The translations under genes and the position numbers were made by a program. A stretch of 64,000 nt of DNA. Origin: Liolophura sinensis (Eukaryota; Mollusca; Polyplacophora; Chitonida; Chitonidae). How positions within the stretch are numbered: position 1 is the stretch's first letter; each line of letters opens with the position of its first letter. Where the stretch lies: assembly GCF_032854445.1 (NCBI RefSeq), contig NC_088295.1:92249805-92313804 (forward strand), in the 5' to 3' direction. This document shows, piece after piece, positions 14,901 to 24,426 of the stretch. The notes beneath the pieces are model-generated. The model was not told the origin of the DNA, searched no databases, and saw only the letters and a program-made list of their open reading frames with translations.

Positions 14901-17900
14901 TTTTTCTGCTGTTCTAGGGGAAAGTGTTCACGAGAGTGACGAACAATTTATGAACAGCAAGCACAGTTTCTAATAAATATTTTTGACCTGTATGCAGACC
15001 CTCTCTGACCCTCTCTTACGTGAAAGGATTCGTGATTTTCTTACCTTCGGGGCATATCAAGTTATTGCTTTGGGCGATCTGAAATGCAACATTAGAGAGC
15101 ATTACACAACATTACAATCTACAGCTCAAGTTAATATCTGTGGGCGTGACAAAGGAAACGACATGTTGTGTTCTGATCTAATGCATGGACGCTCAATCGG
15201 GGCTCGCGTGAAAAAAAAAATAAAACAAAAACGGATTTTCAGTGTTTACGATAAGAGGTATAGGTTCAGTTTTGATACACCAAAGAGTCGAGTGTATGGT
15301 GTGTATATATCTTGCCTTATAGCATTTGTTAGAAACTGTGTGTTATGAGACGATTTCAATCAACATCACAAGTTATTACTCCAAAAATGGTGTACCAAGG
15401 TTACGCCATCAAACAGTTTTACAATAACTATAATTATATTGTGAGTAAATATGGACAGTGCGTCCAGAATCTTTGGCACTCTGCTTCATGGTCGTGTCTA
15501 ATTCCACTTAACCCGGGTCAAGGGGCAGTGTACTCGTGTTGAACCAGATCACCACGTTGGATATATAAAAAGTTCCAGTCAAAACGCAGCTGAGACACAT
15601 ATTTTATTGCCGACAACATATATAGCATGGTACATGTTTTGAAAACTGATTTCACTCTTTCTTCTTTGTCATTCCTTGTGATTTCATTCGTTCTTCTTTG
15701 TCATTCCTTGTGATTTCACTCGTTCTTCTTCGTCATTCTTTGTGATTTCACTCGTTCTTCTTTGTCATTCCTTGCCTCTTTCCAACATCACTAAAAGCCA
15801 TCGTTGAGTGTTTCTCTTAGCACGATCCCGTCCTAATTTTGTACTTTACATACTCCCTTAAATAATTCTTTGGTGGTTTGTGTTAAACGTCGTTTGGGGA
15901 AATGGCCAGGCGATTATTGACCTGGGACGTTCATGTTGGTTGACGACTGGTTTCGACGCATATATTAAACGTCGTTTTGGGTATTGGCCCAATGCATAGA
16001 TTGAACAAATTTTTTCAGTCAAAAAAAAAAGTTCATGAATTTTCTTTTCTCTAAACATCTCCATATGTAAGCCTAAACAGATGTACGTAAGTTAACATTA
16101 TGGCATATTCATCGCATGAAGAAAATTATTTCTTTATTATTTTAGTCCAGTGGTCAAGCATTTAAGCTATACACCATGCATTTAATAGAGCAATATGTTG
16201 TTCTCCAGATTTTGACATTTCGTATGAAAGAGATCATTAATTATTGTCAGATTTGGTCAAGACAAGTCACGATGTTTAGTTTTGAATATCTGTGTGAACC
16301 CTGGTTAATATATCTCAGAGGTCGGTCATCCAAAAATGAGATATGTCTTTATAAATTACTCTACTTTCAATCAGAGTGCAGTACATGGCACCAACCACCA
16401 AAAAGTGGACTGGTCATCCGATATGTGGTTTGTCTGCCATATGTAGTTTTGGATTTTGGTTTGGTTTCCTCACCTTGGCATTTGGCATGTGTCACGGAAA
16501 GACGACCAGTTACTGTCAAGCGTAACCATAGACATTGGTTCATAACCTGGTATACTTTCATGTTAACTGATTCAACTGCCATTCTACATTTAATCTGGAC
16601 TGACACAGTTGCCGTGTGCTTATATACACGTGGTTGTAATGGGGATGACAAATAATGAACAGGTGTAATATTCAGCTTCATTCAGTGTGTTGCCATGAGG
16701 CGTGGGTCATTACACAGTGTGAGTAACTAGATGGGAGGTGTTACATGTGTAGGTCGACTTGACAAGATCCAGTCTGGTGTTACTGAAGCCCATTTGGAAC
16801 AAGAATAAGCGGGTAACTTATATTACACAGAGACAAGGTCTGTAATCTTTCTTTATGTACGTCTTTACCTTTGTCTTGCGCTAACGTCCCCGAGTGAAAA
16901 AGCTGCCATATCAGTTATCATATATGGTTTGTTTAATTGACATAAAAATGTACTATACTGTCGTCAGTGAAATTTACTTTGTCGCGGTGTAAAACATCAA
17001 TCGAATAAATAGATAAATACATAACTTAAGAATGGTCACGAAATATACACCAGGCATGTCGTACATACCATCTGTCTATATTATATATCGGATCGGTGGC
17101 TTATAAGTCTATAACGGTTAGATCTGATAGACTGGGGTTTGTAGGTGACTGTAGTATTTAAAATTAGCACCCACAGGAAGAGAGTGTTTGTTTTGCCAAT
17201 GCCACCGTAAGTAAATACACGAAACCATGCAAGCTATATAATGGTTGATGGGAAAGGTTTACTTTGGAGGTTAAGGGTGTAGAGTGCTCTGGAAATGTGA
17301 AAACACTGCCGTGTATAAGAAATGTCATGACAGGCCGAGATACTGGCCACGTACGTGTACAGTTAACATTATTCACCTGTAGACATAAATACACAGAGAA
17401 TGGACGTATTTGCACCATGCCTCGAGATTAGAGTTTCACCAAGCTTTTGCGTGTTTTGCGCGATCTGTACACTTCGTACATGCATGTTTCCGTTATATAT
17501 AAACGTCTACGCTATAAAGAGCAAAATACTTTTATGTTGCATTGTAAAATTAGTAACGAGTAGAATTACACCCGCTGAAGCTGAGACTGAAAAGAAGTGA
17601 ACTTACATAAGCAGACAAATTTGATTGTTTTCATGATATACTTAAGAAGATAAAATAATGTCAAAAGTGCACAAACTACGTTTCACATTTTGTGAAGTTG
17701 GACTAACAAATACCCTGGGTAATGGTAACTAGTAGAGTTCTACTAGGTAGTAGGTGTGTAAAAGGTAGTTTTGTTCGCAATATTTGAATGTAATCTATAA
17801 AATATTAACTCGTTGACCCGCTTTGATGATCATTAATAGGCATGTGGGGTTTCCACACTTCCACATTCAACAGCGTATGTGCGTTGTTCTTGTCATGAAT

Positions 17901-19951
17901 ATTGAAACAGCCCATTTACCTTATTTTTTCTCTGAACAAAATACCTTTCATACCCATAAAGTATAATGCCACGCTTTAAAGGTTAATTTAAAAGATAAAA
18001 ATGGGAGGGCTTAGTTTGATTTCATGCGTCTGAAAAAGTCTTCTCAGTATAGATTCCAGGTACACTTTGTGTGTTTTTCCCCGCACATTGACAATAGACA
18101 GATCGATACTGTTTAAAGCATGCCATGATGGATGTTCAGTACACTGTTTACTCAGATCATTCAGACAAGAGCATGGTCACGTTACTGTCGGAATAGCGAT
18201 GACTCTCCGAATTTATGTTTGATTAAACTGAAGGAAAATTTTCAAATAAATCAGTCTCTTGATTCTCCGTGTTTTTTTTTTAACTTAAAACGGGCATTTG
18301 GCATTGAAATGGGGGGATTGATATGTTCATTGTTGTGGACAAAAATCTGAAGATAAATCAACAGTCTTTTGAATTTCAATAGTTTTCAACGATAAGTTGG
18401 ACATCTGAGTTTGAAATACCCCTTTCCAAATAACAACCCATCAACACAGAACAGATACACCGTATACAGACATTATACTGGCCGAGATATACAGGCAGAG
18501 TGGAACCAAACCCGGGAATACATCTGACTTGTCGGCTGGCTGTTTAATTGGGTGGGGATATAGAATGATCGGGAGTAGATGCTGGTGTGGGTGGGGTATA
18601 ATTGTATCCGCCACAGTTTGGATTTAACAAACAAGCATGGAACACACAGAATGACAATCACCTGGAGATTGGTGCACAAAAGAGAAATTATTGTAAATCC
18701 ATTGGCTTGCCGGGATAAATCTGTTTGAATCGGTTTAGGAGCCCTGTTTACTATAATGTATTGATTGCGGGTACAGGTATTGTCGTGTACCTCTCTAATC
18801 GCCTTATTTCTCAACACGATTCTGCCTCGTTCTGTCCCTAGCCAGAATGACTGCATGAGAGCTTGGTTAATGTTTGTAATGCGATATCGCTGTTCAGGTG
18901 AGAGTGTATTGCAGTCGAACTTATTCCATAAGCTCCGGGTCTGCGCTTTAAACTATAGCAATGTTCTGTACTATGCGGTAGGTGAATCATAAACTGAAAG
19001 TAAATCAGGTGTTTTGGACAGTGCATGATTTCACCTGGCGGCCCTTTGTCTCTCACAACAGATTTACGTATATCTGACTTACGCAACAACGTATAATGCA
19101 GCTGTATGGACAAGTTTGAGTAATTAAAGATTATCTACCCTCAATCCCGCCCCACTCAGACTTCTTCACCCCCCATCAATCTTAATTATTATTCTCTCCC
19201 ATCAGAATATTTTCGTCAAAACTATAGAGTATTCAATGTTTGTTGTACTTTGTGTGTTTGTGTTCGTGTCGGTGGTTTTCTGCGTCCCTGACAGACATTC
19301 ACAAACTAGCTTGTTGGTGTAGACAAGATCTGCAGTCGCCATGGTACCACGTGCAGAAGCAGGATATTGGAAACAGACAATCAAATATAACTATTGACAG
19401 AAATATGGGAAGAGACCAGCCTGTTCATTAGACCACATCATTATGCGTCAGGTTAGGTTTTGTAGTACTGTGCAGATCTTCCAAATGCTCAAAGCTTTCA
19501 GTTAGTGACTAAATCTAGCTTGAAGTTTATTTGTATTCACAAATGATTTTAACTCACACAACAATACTGGTAAGGTCTCAATTAGATGTAAGGGAATGAG
19601 GCGTTATATATGTTTCCGAGTGTCTTTTTAGCTCTTAATTACGCCCATTTAAACTTAACTTGGCCAGGTAAATGCGTAGGCATCCTAAATGGCCAGACAC
19701 CGTCAGGTCGTTCCATATAAACATAAAATGAAACAGTGTTATGGTGTTTGTTAAAGACTCCCGTAACATTCTGGTAACATAGATATTTGAACTTCCATTT
19801 TTCAGCCAAGACAATTGCAAAATTTGAAAAATTGACAAGGGGCGGAATTGGTTGCTTGTTGATACTAGGTTGCTTTCAAAGAACTTACCGTTAGACCATT
19901 CCAGATACCACCAATGCCTAGTACCAATAGCACAAGGCTTAATGTCCCCAT
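2787..19951 (-). CDS. secreted/surface mosaic protein: C-type lectin, LDLa, CUB, PAN, CUB, CUB, 4 Sushi, 2 EGF (5' part of gene)
   Basis: Nineteen exons (high to low coordinate): 19889-19951, 15045-15078, 14585-14669, 12091-12185, 10809-11036, 10019-10114, 9364-9500, 8991-9201, 8395-8652, 7683-7834, 7159-7354, 6696-6871, 6348-6525, 5633-5833, 4372-4545, 3963-4145, 3517-3678, 3186-3311, 2787-2969. Every junction fits GT-AG (one GC-AG) and every phase is compatible, giving about 979 codons without a stop; the last visible exon ends in phase 1 and the gene continues off the left edge. Most whole domains are phase 1-1 modules, the usual form of shuffled extracellular domains. The role is inferred: an extracellular adhesion, recognition or matrix protein using lectin, CUB and Sushi surfaces. 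I do not recognise a vertebrate orthologue with this exact order, so no symbol is given. No transmembrane segment is visible in this part. Confidence 0.9.
3186..3311 (-). CDS. calcium-binding EGF domain 1 exon
   Basis: Phase 1-1 exon, 42 codons (residues about 877-918). It opens with the DINEC calcium-binding signature and has the six-cysteine EGF pattern through GCQQGC, FECTCYSGY and NVC, including the aromatic residue of the consensus. Tandem calcium-binding EGF modules usually form stiff Ca-stabilised rods. Confidence 0.93.
3517..3678 (-). CDS. Sushi/CCP domain 4 exon
   Basis: Phase 1-1 exon, 54 codons (residues about 823-876). Landmarks: LCNIPELENG, VQCNPGYTVKG, YRCAVDD and YPTCE. The four cysteines are present, but the tryptophan normally found before the last cysteine is absent (DDYPTC), making this the most diverged and shortest of the four. 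Confidence 0.9.
3963..4145 (-). CDS. Sushi/CCP domain 3 exon
   Basis: Phase 1-1 exon, 61 codons (residues about 762-822). Landmarks: SCPVLPPITNGRY, IRCEAGYEVVG, LVCGQGNTWSG and PPTCQ. All four cysteines and the tryptophan are intact. Confidence 0.94.
4372..4545 (-). CDS. Sushi/CCP domain 2 exon
   Basis: Phase 1-1 exon, 58 codons (residues about 704-761). Very typical Sushi sequence: FCGQIPAVTNG, VRYQCAPGYNLIG, LITCQSDGTWSS and PPSCT. All four cysteines, the YxCxxGY motif and the conserved tryptophan are present. Confidence 0.94.
5633..5833 (-). CDS. Sushi/CCP domain 1 exon
   Basis: Phase 1-1 exon, 67 codons (residues about 637-703). The four Sushi cysteines are visible in DCPQ, TVQCSSG, VTVTCLLGG and FPECA, with the conserved W in GGTWD just before the last cysteine. 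It is slightly longer than the usual 55-62 residues because of extra residues between the second and third cysteines. It follows CUB3 directly, recalling CUB-Sushi arrangements of complement-type proteins. Confidence 0.88.
5915..6265. repeat. degenerate minisatellite in the CUB3-CCP1 intron
   Basis: About eight degenerate copies of a roughly 43-bp unit (core CAGTTTCCAGCAGGTTCTTT and TATACACAGTTTATCAGA). It is wholly inside the intron and does not reach either splice site. I see no similarity to the flanking exon ends. Confidence 0.85.
6348..6871 (-). CDS. CUB domain 3 (two exons)
   Basis: Exons 6696-6871 and 6348-6525 code residues about 519-636. Landmarks are GCNMVLYQ, IASPGYSSRPYP, ICTWHI, then DFVQ joined in phase 0 to VFRGVSD, and closing VGFSARFSSG. 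The first cysteine pair is present and the second is missing. As in the other two CUBs, the internal intron is phase 0, so the three probably come from duplication of one two-exon module. Confidence 0.86.
7159..7834 (-). CDS. CUB domain 2 (two exons, GC-AG intron inside)
   Basis: Exons 7683-7834 and 7159-7354 code residues about 403-518. The first has TPFYPIQLPGG and LWVIYTIEAESEF; the second has QDYVMIYDGDS, the most typical CUB core in the gene, and GFLLSYRQG. There are no CUB cysteines in the first half. The only phase-consistent donor is GTGGAG|GCAAGC, a GC-type donor, joined to CAG|CTGTTGGAC in phase 0. That join keeps the frame and gives FVISVE followed by LLDNDV, matching the intron position in CUB1 and CUB3. 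Confidence 0.82.
8395..8652 (-). CDS. PAN/apple-like domain exon
   Basis: A single phase 1-1 exon of 258 bp (residues about 317-402) with six cysteines spaced as in PAN/apple domains: FTCGM, VSYCESLCLNQAC, SSRRCTL and VKRCPG. The motif with YCESLCL, then AC.LF.Y, is the typical core. PAN modules mediate protein or carbohydrate contacts. It lies between two CUB domains, which is uncommon. The assignment is by motif only. Confidence 0.8.
8991..9500 (-). CDS. CUB domain 1 (two exons)
   Basis: Exons 9364-9500 and 8991-9201 code residues about 201-316. The first half has QDCSY, IESPKFPNQY and CQWTL, the usual C1-C2 pair around a SPxFP motif. The second half, beginning FSSFNTEEDVDVVEI, has the CUB core but lacks the second cysteine pair, giving a single-disulfide CUB. 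The intron inside the domain is phase 0, placed just before the FSSFN strand, the same place as in CUB2 and CUB3. Confidence 0.88.
10019..10114 (-). CDS. LDL-receptor class A domain exon
   Basis: One phase 1-1 exon of 96 bp (residues about 169-200). It shows the class A signature: FQC, GRCIS, DVCNG, DNCGDGSDE and the closing C, whose codon is split across the next junction (T|GT) with CUB1. The acidic Ca-binding box DNCGDGSDE is intact, so the domain should fold. This family usually binds protein or lipoprotein ligands; the ligand here is unknown. Confidence 0.93.
10809..15078 (-). CDS. C-type lectin-like domain (four exons of mosaic gene)
   Basis: Exons 15045-15078, 14585-14669, 12091-12185 and 10809-11036 code residues about 22-168. 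Visible landmarks are the opening ICPEGWYKHPSGKCF, GGKLVEPAP, the central FWIG motif, WSDG, ECVYAEW, and the closing FDQC and PYACE. The cysteine pattern is that of a long-form C-type lectin fold. In the position where sugar-binding members have EPN or QPD there is GNPD, and the WND position reads YFD, so the Ca/sugar site is only partly conserved and ligand type cannot be assigned. The lectin being the first domain, directly after the signal peptide, is notable. Confidence 0.9.
12650..12985. repeat. degenerate minisatellite in a lectin-domain intron
   Basis: About eight units with the core CCAGGAACCAGTTTTGCAGT and ATTTAACAC, alternating with units that carry GACCAGGTTGGCT, so the array is a mix of two spacings. 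It is internal to the intron 12186-14584 and shows no relation to either junction. Confidence 0.85.
14040..14445. repeat. 45-bp minisatellite in a lectin-domain intron
   Basis: About nine copies of a 45-bp unit (GGTACCTGGCGAAGGTCGGT, AGTTTACCTCTCAAGAGGTT, TGTCA). Two units carry a TATCAACGTGG variant. The period is a multiple of three, so a 116-codon plus-strand ORF appears, but it is only the repeat. Each unit has the inverted repeat CCTCT-CA-AGAGG. The array ends about 140 bp from the nearest donor. Confidence 0.93.
15079..19888 (-). other. intron 1 of the mosaic gene (4.8 kb)
   Basis: This interval lies between the signal-peptide exon and the first lectin exon. I see no convincing exon in it. 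It holds a short tandem repeat at 15650-15776 and otherwise AT-rich unique-looking sequence. Several 60-160 codon ORFs occur on both strands, but none shows a recognisable motif or usable splice context. Confidence 0.7.
15650..15776. repeat. 32-bp short tandem repeat in intron 1
   Basis: About four copies of CGTTCTTCTTTGTCATTCCT followed by TGTGATTTCACT, with single-base differences between copies. Confidence 0.9.
19889..19951 (-). CDS. exon 1 of mosaic gene: start codon and signal peptide
   Basis: The exon encodes 21 residues beginning MGTLSLVLLVLGIGG, a short hydrophobic secretory signal peptide. It ends in phase 0 at the donor ACG|GTAAGT. It is the first ATG after the presumed promoter and the only one in this exon, so the start is well supported. 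Intron 1 is about 4.8 kb. The next exon (15045-15078) opens in phase 0 and brings the first cysteine of the lectin domain, so cleavage near the exon 1/2 boundary would release a protein that starts directly with the lectin fold. Confidence 0.85.
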
Positions 19952-20176
19952 GATGATGGAGGTACACCACTAACCGAAAACTCTCTTCTTTTCTCCGTCT
20001 TGTAAAATACGTGTCCTTCCCTTATTCCAGGTGAAGGCTTAAAGCCGTCACCACGCCCGCCTCTTGGGAACTGTAAGGTTATGTGACTGTCACCAAGGCG
20101 TGTAAGGACACAATCTGTACAGTTCCACACAAATGGAGAGAAACAACCTCAATAAAGTCCTGTCCGAGTTTTCCCC

Positions 20177-20182
20177 TTTATA
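20177..20182 (-). promoter_or_regulatory. candidate TATA box of the mosaic gene
   Basis: On the minus strand the sequence reads CATATAAAGGGG, a good TATA element about 226 bp upstream of the start codon at 19951. Transcription would start near 20150, leaving a 5' UTR of roughly 200 nt. The assignment rests on sequence and position only. Confidence 0.45.
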
Positions 20183-22117
20183 TGAGCAGATCCATGATTT
20201 GTAGAGATGGAAAGTCGGTGTTGTGATGTTTGGCAGAGTTCTTCACCTGACTGTTATGACCCACCTGTCACTCTGTCTCTGTATATGTCCGCCATGTTGT
20301 ATCTAAGCAAAACTACGCGGAGGACAAAACAGAAGCGGGTGCCACGGAATGCCGTTAGTCGATACGCTGAGCGTCACAGAGGTGGGTCCCGTGGGTGAGG
20401 AATCCCGCACTAAGCTTAATGGAGCGAGACGGGACAAGACCAGCCCTTGTCATGCCTGTTACCAGACACGGTCACCGACAACCCACCGTGCTGACAGACG
20501 CATTGTTCTCATGCTCAATACGTTTAGAATGTGTCCATACCTGTCGTACACTTAATCGACCATTCTTTGATGAACGTCTTTACCGACAGGTAGTATAGAG
20601 TGCCAACTTCTCTCACAACATGGGATCACTCTGTTCTACATGGAGAACACGAGGACAGAGCACTCAAACTGTACTCACGATAGATTTCACGCTCACCACT
20701 CCTACCATGAGCTTAATCAACTTTCCAACATTGCGTTTGAATATAGGTATACATTAAATACAATCAATGGCACAGTCGCTCACTCTAAACCTTCATTTTA
20801 ATCATACATACTTTTATACCACATTTATACCATTAAGCAACCTGTAACCTGATGGAGTATATGAGCGTTCCTTTAGCTTTCGGTGGATGGACACTCACAT
20901 TCCCTGACCGTTTGTGACAGCTAGGGACACGTCCGAACTGGCTTAGTGATCAATAGCCATTACGCGTGATGTCAGCCTAGGGTGATTAATCCCATATATG
21001 TCCTTAACTGGAATCAAATCCTCAAAACAAAAAAGGATTATTGAAAAGAAGCAGATGTAACCGACAGTCCTGAAGGGTTTAAAAGATGGAGTTAACCATT
21101 AAACTTGCTTAAAATCGATCCATTGTAGTGTGTATTTGCGGTTATAGCCATAGTTACACAACGCGCTAGTTGACAATCAACGCGTGTCTTCATAGAGCTC
21201 ATCAGCTATGAACATTGTTTGGAAATCCTCCCTAAACAGAGACTGACGTCGATAATGTGAAGAACCAGTGGGGTTTTATTCATCAAGAAACACGTACATG
21301 GTCTGTATATATCTAATGTAATGATCATAGCAAACGCGTCGTTTCTTCGTTGTCTCTCTACTATTCACTTAGATACTCCCCTATGACCGGCGGGCTGAGT
21401 GATGAGGGGTGTGTATCAGATGCATATCACATATCAAGTGTACAGCAATGGCTGCGGAAGGCGGCGTGAAATCAATAAACATTCTGCTGTCGAGTGCATT
21501 ATAATCACCGCTAGGTATAGGACTGCTCACCTGTGCTACTTTGGCGCGGAGATGTAATACAAGGTAATGGGGGAATGATGAGAGCCCCCGGGGCACCGGA
21601 ACAGACTGTCCCACTCACGGGATATTACACACGTCACTTAATACATATGGGACGGATGAATCCTGGACAGTTATATGTCAGGTCTAAGTAGAGAGATATA
21701 TAGATAAAAGTGCGAGAAATAATTTCAAATTATCACGTTAAAAATTACCCTACACTGATGTGGACTGCCTATTCCTACATACATGTATAACCAAGCCAAG
21801 GTTATTTCCTGGTGTTATTACAACATACTTGACGCAGCTCCATGGAGTATCGTTCTTAGAACCATGATATGGATGAATTGAAGTAAGATCATACATGCGT
21901 GAAAAGTTTAGCGAAATGCATGTCTGAAACGTTGAATTAATTTGTACTTAGTAATATTTTTGACTACACGTATACGTAAGGGATCTATGCTGTACAAATT
22001 ACGTGCACACTGTACACAGTATGTGTAAAATAGCCAAATACAGACACAATCATGTTCAGAAAGTAATACAAACTGCTTCCTTCCCTCTACCTTACATCAC
22101 ATCGGCACCCACGTCAT

Positions 22118-22230
22118 GCATTCATTTCTTTATTTATTTGAATAGTGTTTTACGCCGTTCCCAAGGATATAATATGACGACGGCCAGCGTTATGGTGGGA
22201 GTTAATTGGGGGGAAATCTGCGACCATCTG
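22118..22230 (-). mobile_element. SINE fragment (family 1), reverse orientation
   Basis: Read on the minus strand, this is a degenerate copy of the 3' half of the family-1 SINE: the stretch with ACCATAA.GCTGGCCGTCGTC, a damaged GTGAAATA box and a tail of AAATAAATAAAG. The same block is better preserved at 27412-27592 and 39326-39430. Confidence 0.65.
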
Positions 22231-22744
22231 CAGACTTTCTAACATACGACAACATGAGACGAACTCATAAATAATGATCGCATTGGTCAATAGGCCATTG
22301 TGCTGCCCTATACCACACTATAACCAAAAGGCCATTGAGCCCCCTTCCCCCTATGCACCCACTCTAGTTACTATGAATTGCATGGAAAACACATCGACTG
22401 TCAAGCCAAGCCAAAACAAAACGAACTACTAAGTAATTCGTAAAAACGATCGAACTCGTAAAACGATTAACGTCCTAAAACGATCGAACACACAAGCGTC
22501 AAACATTATAACAACAATTCCAACACGGCACATTGCTCAGTGTCCAGAAATCGAACTTGTCATAGGAAACTGGTTCCTGGTAATTTCAAACGCCGGTAAT
22601 TTGATAATTATACCTGGTACAGTTAGCATCATTAATTACCTGGTTATTTCAAGATATGGTAATTGCTAGGTAATTTATTATATTTTTTATTCAATCTGTG
22701 CTGTGTCAGCGCATAGGTTTATAAACAGGTTTGTCAAGTATGAT

Positions 22745-23520
22745 AGGAATCATCGCAAGACCACACCTTTTCCTCCATAGTGAGGTATATATTGTGGAGT
22801 GCAGCCGCCACTCCACAATGAGGTGTAGCAGATGTATATGCTCAGGGTCGTCACCATTTCTGCCACATCCTTCACGATGAGGTGTGACAGATCTGTATAT
22901 GTACGGTCGCCATTCTCTGTCTCTTCCCTCACAACGAGGTGCGGCAAATGAACATGAACGGCCGCCACAATCTGCCGCCTCCACTTTACAAAAAAGTGTG
23001 GCAGATGTAAATGTATTCGGACGCCGTTGTCTGCTGTTTCCTTCACAGCGAGATGTGGGAGATGTAAGGTCGCCGTTGTCTGCTGTTTCCTTCACAACGA
23101 GGTGTGGGGGATGTAAGGTCGCCGTTGTCTACTGTTTCCTTCACAGCGAGATGTGGGAGATGTAAGGTCGGCATTATCTGCTGTTTCCTTCACAACGAGT
23201 TGTGGGAGAGGTAAGGTCGGCATTATCTGCTGTTTCCTTCACAACGAGATGTGGGAGATGTAAGGTCGCCGTTGTCTGCTGTTTCCTTCACAACGAGGTG
23301 TGGGGGATGTAAGGTCGCCGTTATCTGCTGTTTCCTTCACTACAAGGTGTGCGAGATGTAAGGTTGGCATTATCTGCTGTTTCCTTCACAACTAGGTGTG
23401 GTTCGGCATTATCTGCTGTTTCCTTCACTACGAGGTGTGGGAGATAAAAGGTCGGCATTATCCGCTGTTTCCTTCACTATGAGGTGGGCGAGATGTAAAG
23501 TATATTCCGCATCCTTCACA
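22745..23520. repeat. 49-bp intergenic minisatellite
   Basis: Units of about 49 bp (GAGATGTGGGAGATGTAAGG, TCGCCGTTGTCTGCTGTTTC, CTTCACAAC). The left part is strongly degenerate and the copies from about 23030 onward are well conserved. It shares the core TCGCCATTATCTGC with the two arrays to its right, so the three look like diverged relatives. Confidence 0.9.
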
Positions 23521-23559
23521 ATGCTTTGATTTGATTTATTATTCCCGCCCTTCACCTTA

Positions 23560-23705
23560 AGAAGCGGCATGCAGATGTAAATGTACGGGCGCCATTATCT
23601 GCTGCCTCATTCACAATGAGAAGCAGCATGCAGATGTAAATGTACGGGCGCCATTATCTGCTGCTTCATTCACAATGAGAAGCAGCATGCAGATGTAAAT
23701 GTGTT
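23560..23705. repeat. 59-bp intergenic repeat, about 2.5 copies
   Basis: Units of 59 bp (AGCAGCATGCAGATGTAAAT, GTACGGGCGCCATTATCTGC, TGCTTCATTCACAATGAGA). It is bridged by its CGCCATTATCTGC core to the arrays on both sides. Confidence 0.88.
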
Positions 23706-23739
23706 TTATTGTTTGAACACGTAATCAAAGTACGGTCGA

Positions 23740-24165
23740 CATTATCTGCCGGTTGTCCAACGACAAGGTGTGACAGATACAAGTATATGTTAGGTATCCA
23801 TTATCTGCCGGTTGTCTCACGACAAGGTGTGACAGACACAAGTATATGTTAGGTCGCCATTATCTGCCGGTTGTCTCACGACAAGGTGTGACAGATACAA
23901 GTATATGTTAGGTCGCCATTATCTGCTGGTTGTCTCACGACAAGGTGTGACAGACACAAGTATATGTTAGGTCGCCATTATCTGCCGGTTGTCTCACGAT
24001 AAGGTGTGACAGACACAAGTATATGTTAGGTCGCCATTACCTGCCGGTTGTCTCACGACAAGGTGTGACAGACACAAGTATATGTTAAGTCGCCATTATC
24101 TGCCGGTTGTCTCACAACAAGGTGTGACAGACACAAGTATATGTTAGGTCGCCATTATCTGTCGC
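23740..24165. repeat. 59-bp intergenic minisatellite, about 7 copies
   Basis: Highly regular 59-bp units (GACAAGGTGTGACAGACACA, AGTATATGTTAGGTCGCCAT, TATCTGCCGGTTGTCTCAC). The copies differ by only a few bases. It has the same length as the array at 23560 and shares the GTCGCCATTATCTGC core. Confidence 0.95.
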
Positions 24166-24282
24166 TTGATAGCTGGATTTATTTCTCCCCACCTGGCTGA
24201 GTTACAGAAGTGTAATGCAAAATCGAATTTATACTGTTCCATCGTCGTAACAACTTTTTCTTTACATACAACAAATTCAGTT

Positions 24283-24426
24283 TATCTGTAAAGCTTTGGT
24301 TCAAACGTACGACTGTATGAACGACGGTTGACGTTTACACATGCCTGGCGGTTTATCTGTAAACTTTTGGTCTAAACGTACGGCTGTATGGAACGACGGT
24401 TGACGTTTACACATGCCTGGCAGTTT
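24283..24426. repeat. two-copy tandem duplication of about 71 bp
   Basis: Two adjacent copies of a segment running from CAGTTTATCTGTAAA through AACGTACGACTGTATG to ACACATGCCTGGC, with few differences. Confidence 0.88.

Noticed and set aside
16176-16655. 159-codon plus-strand ORF in intron 1 of the mosaic gene
   Set aside because: No recognisable domain, an overlapping 104-codon ORF on the other strand, and no supporting splice signals. Likely chance.
22706-23165. Opposing ORFs of 93-129 codons at 22.7-23.2 kb
   Set aside because: They are translations of the 49-bp intergenic minisatellite on both strands.
23740-24165. Regular direct repeats resembling a CRISPR array
   Set aside because: The units are head-to-tail with no unique spacers and the DNA is eukaryotic with introns, so it is a minisatellite. 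The same applies to all the other arrays here.
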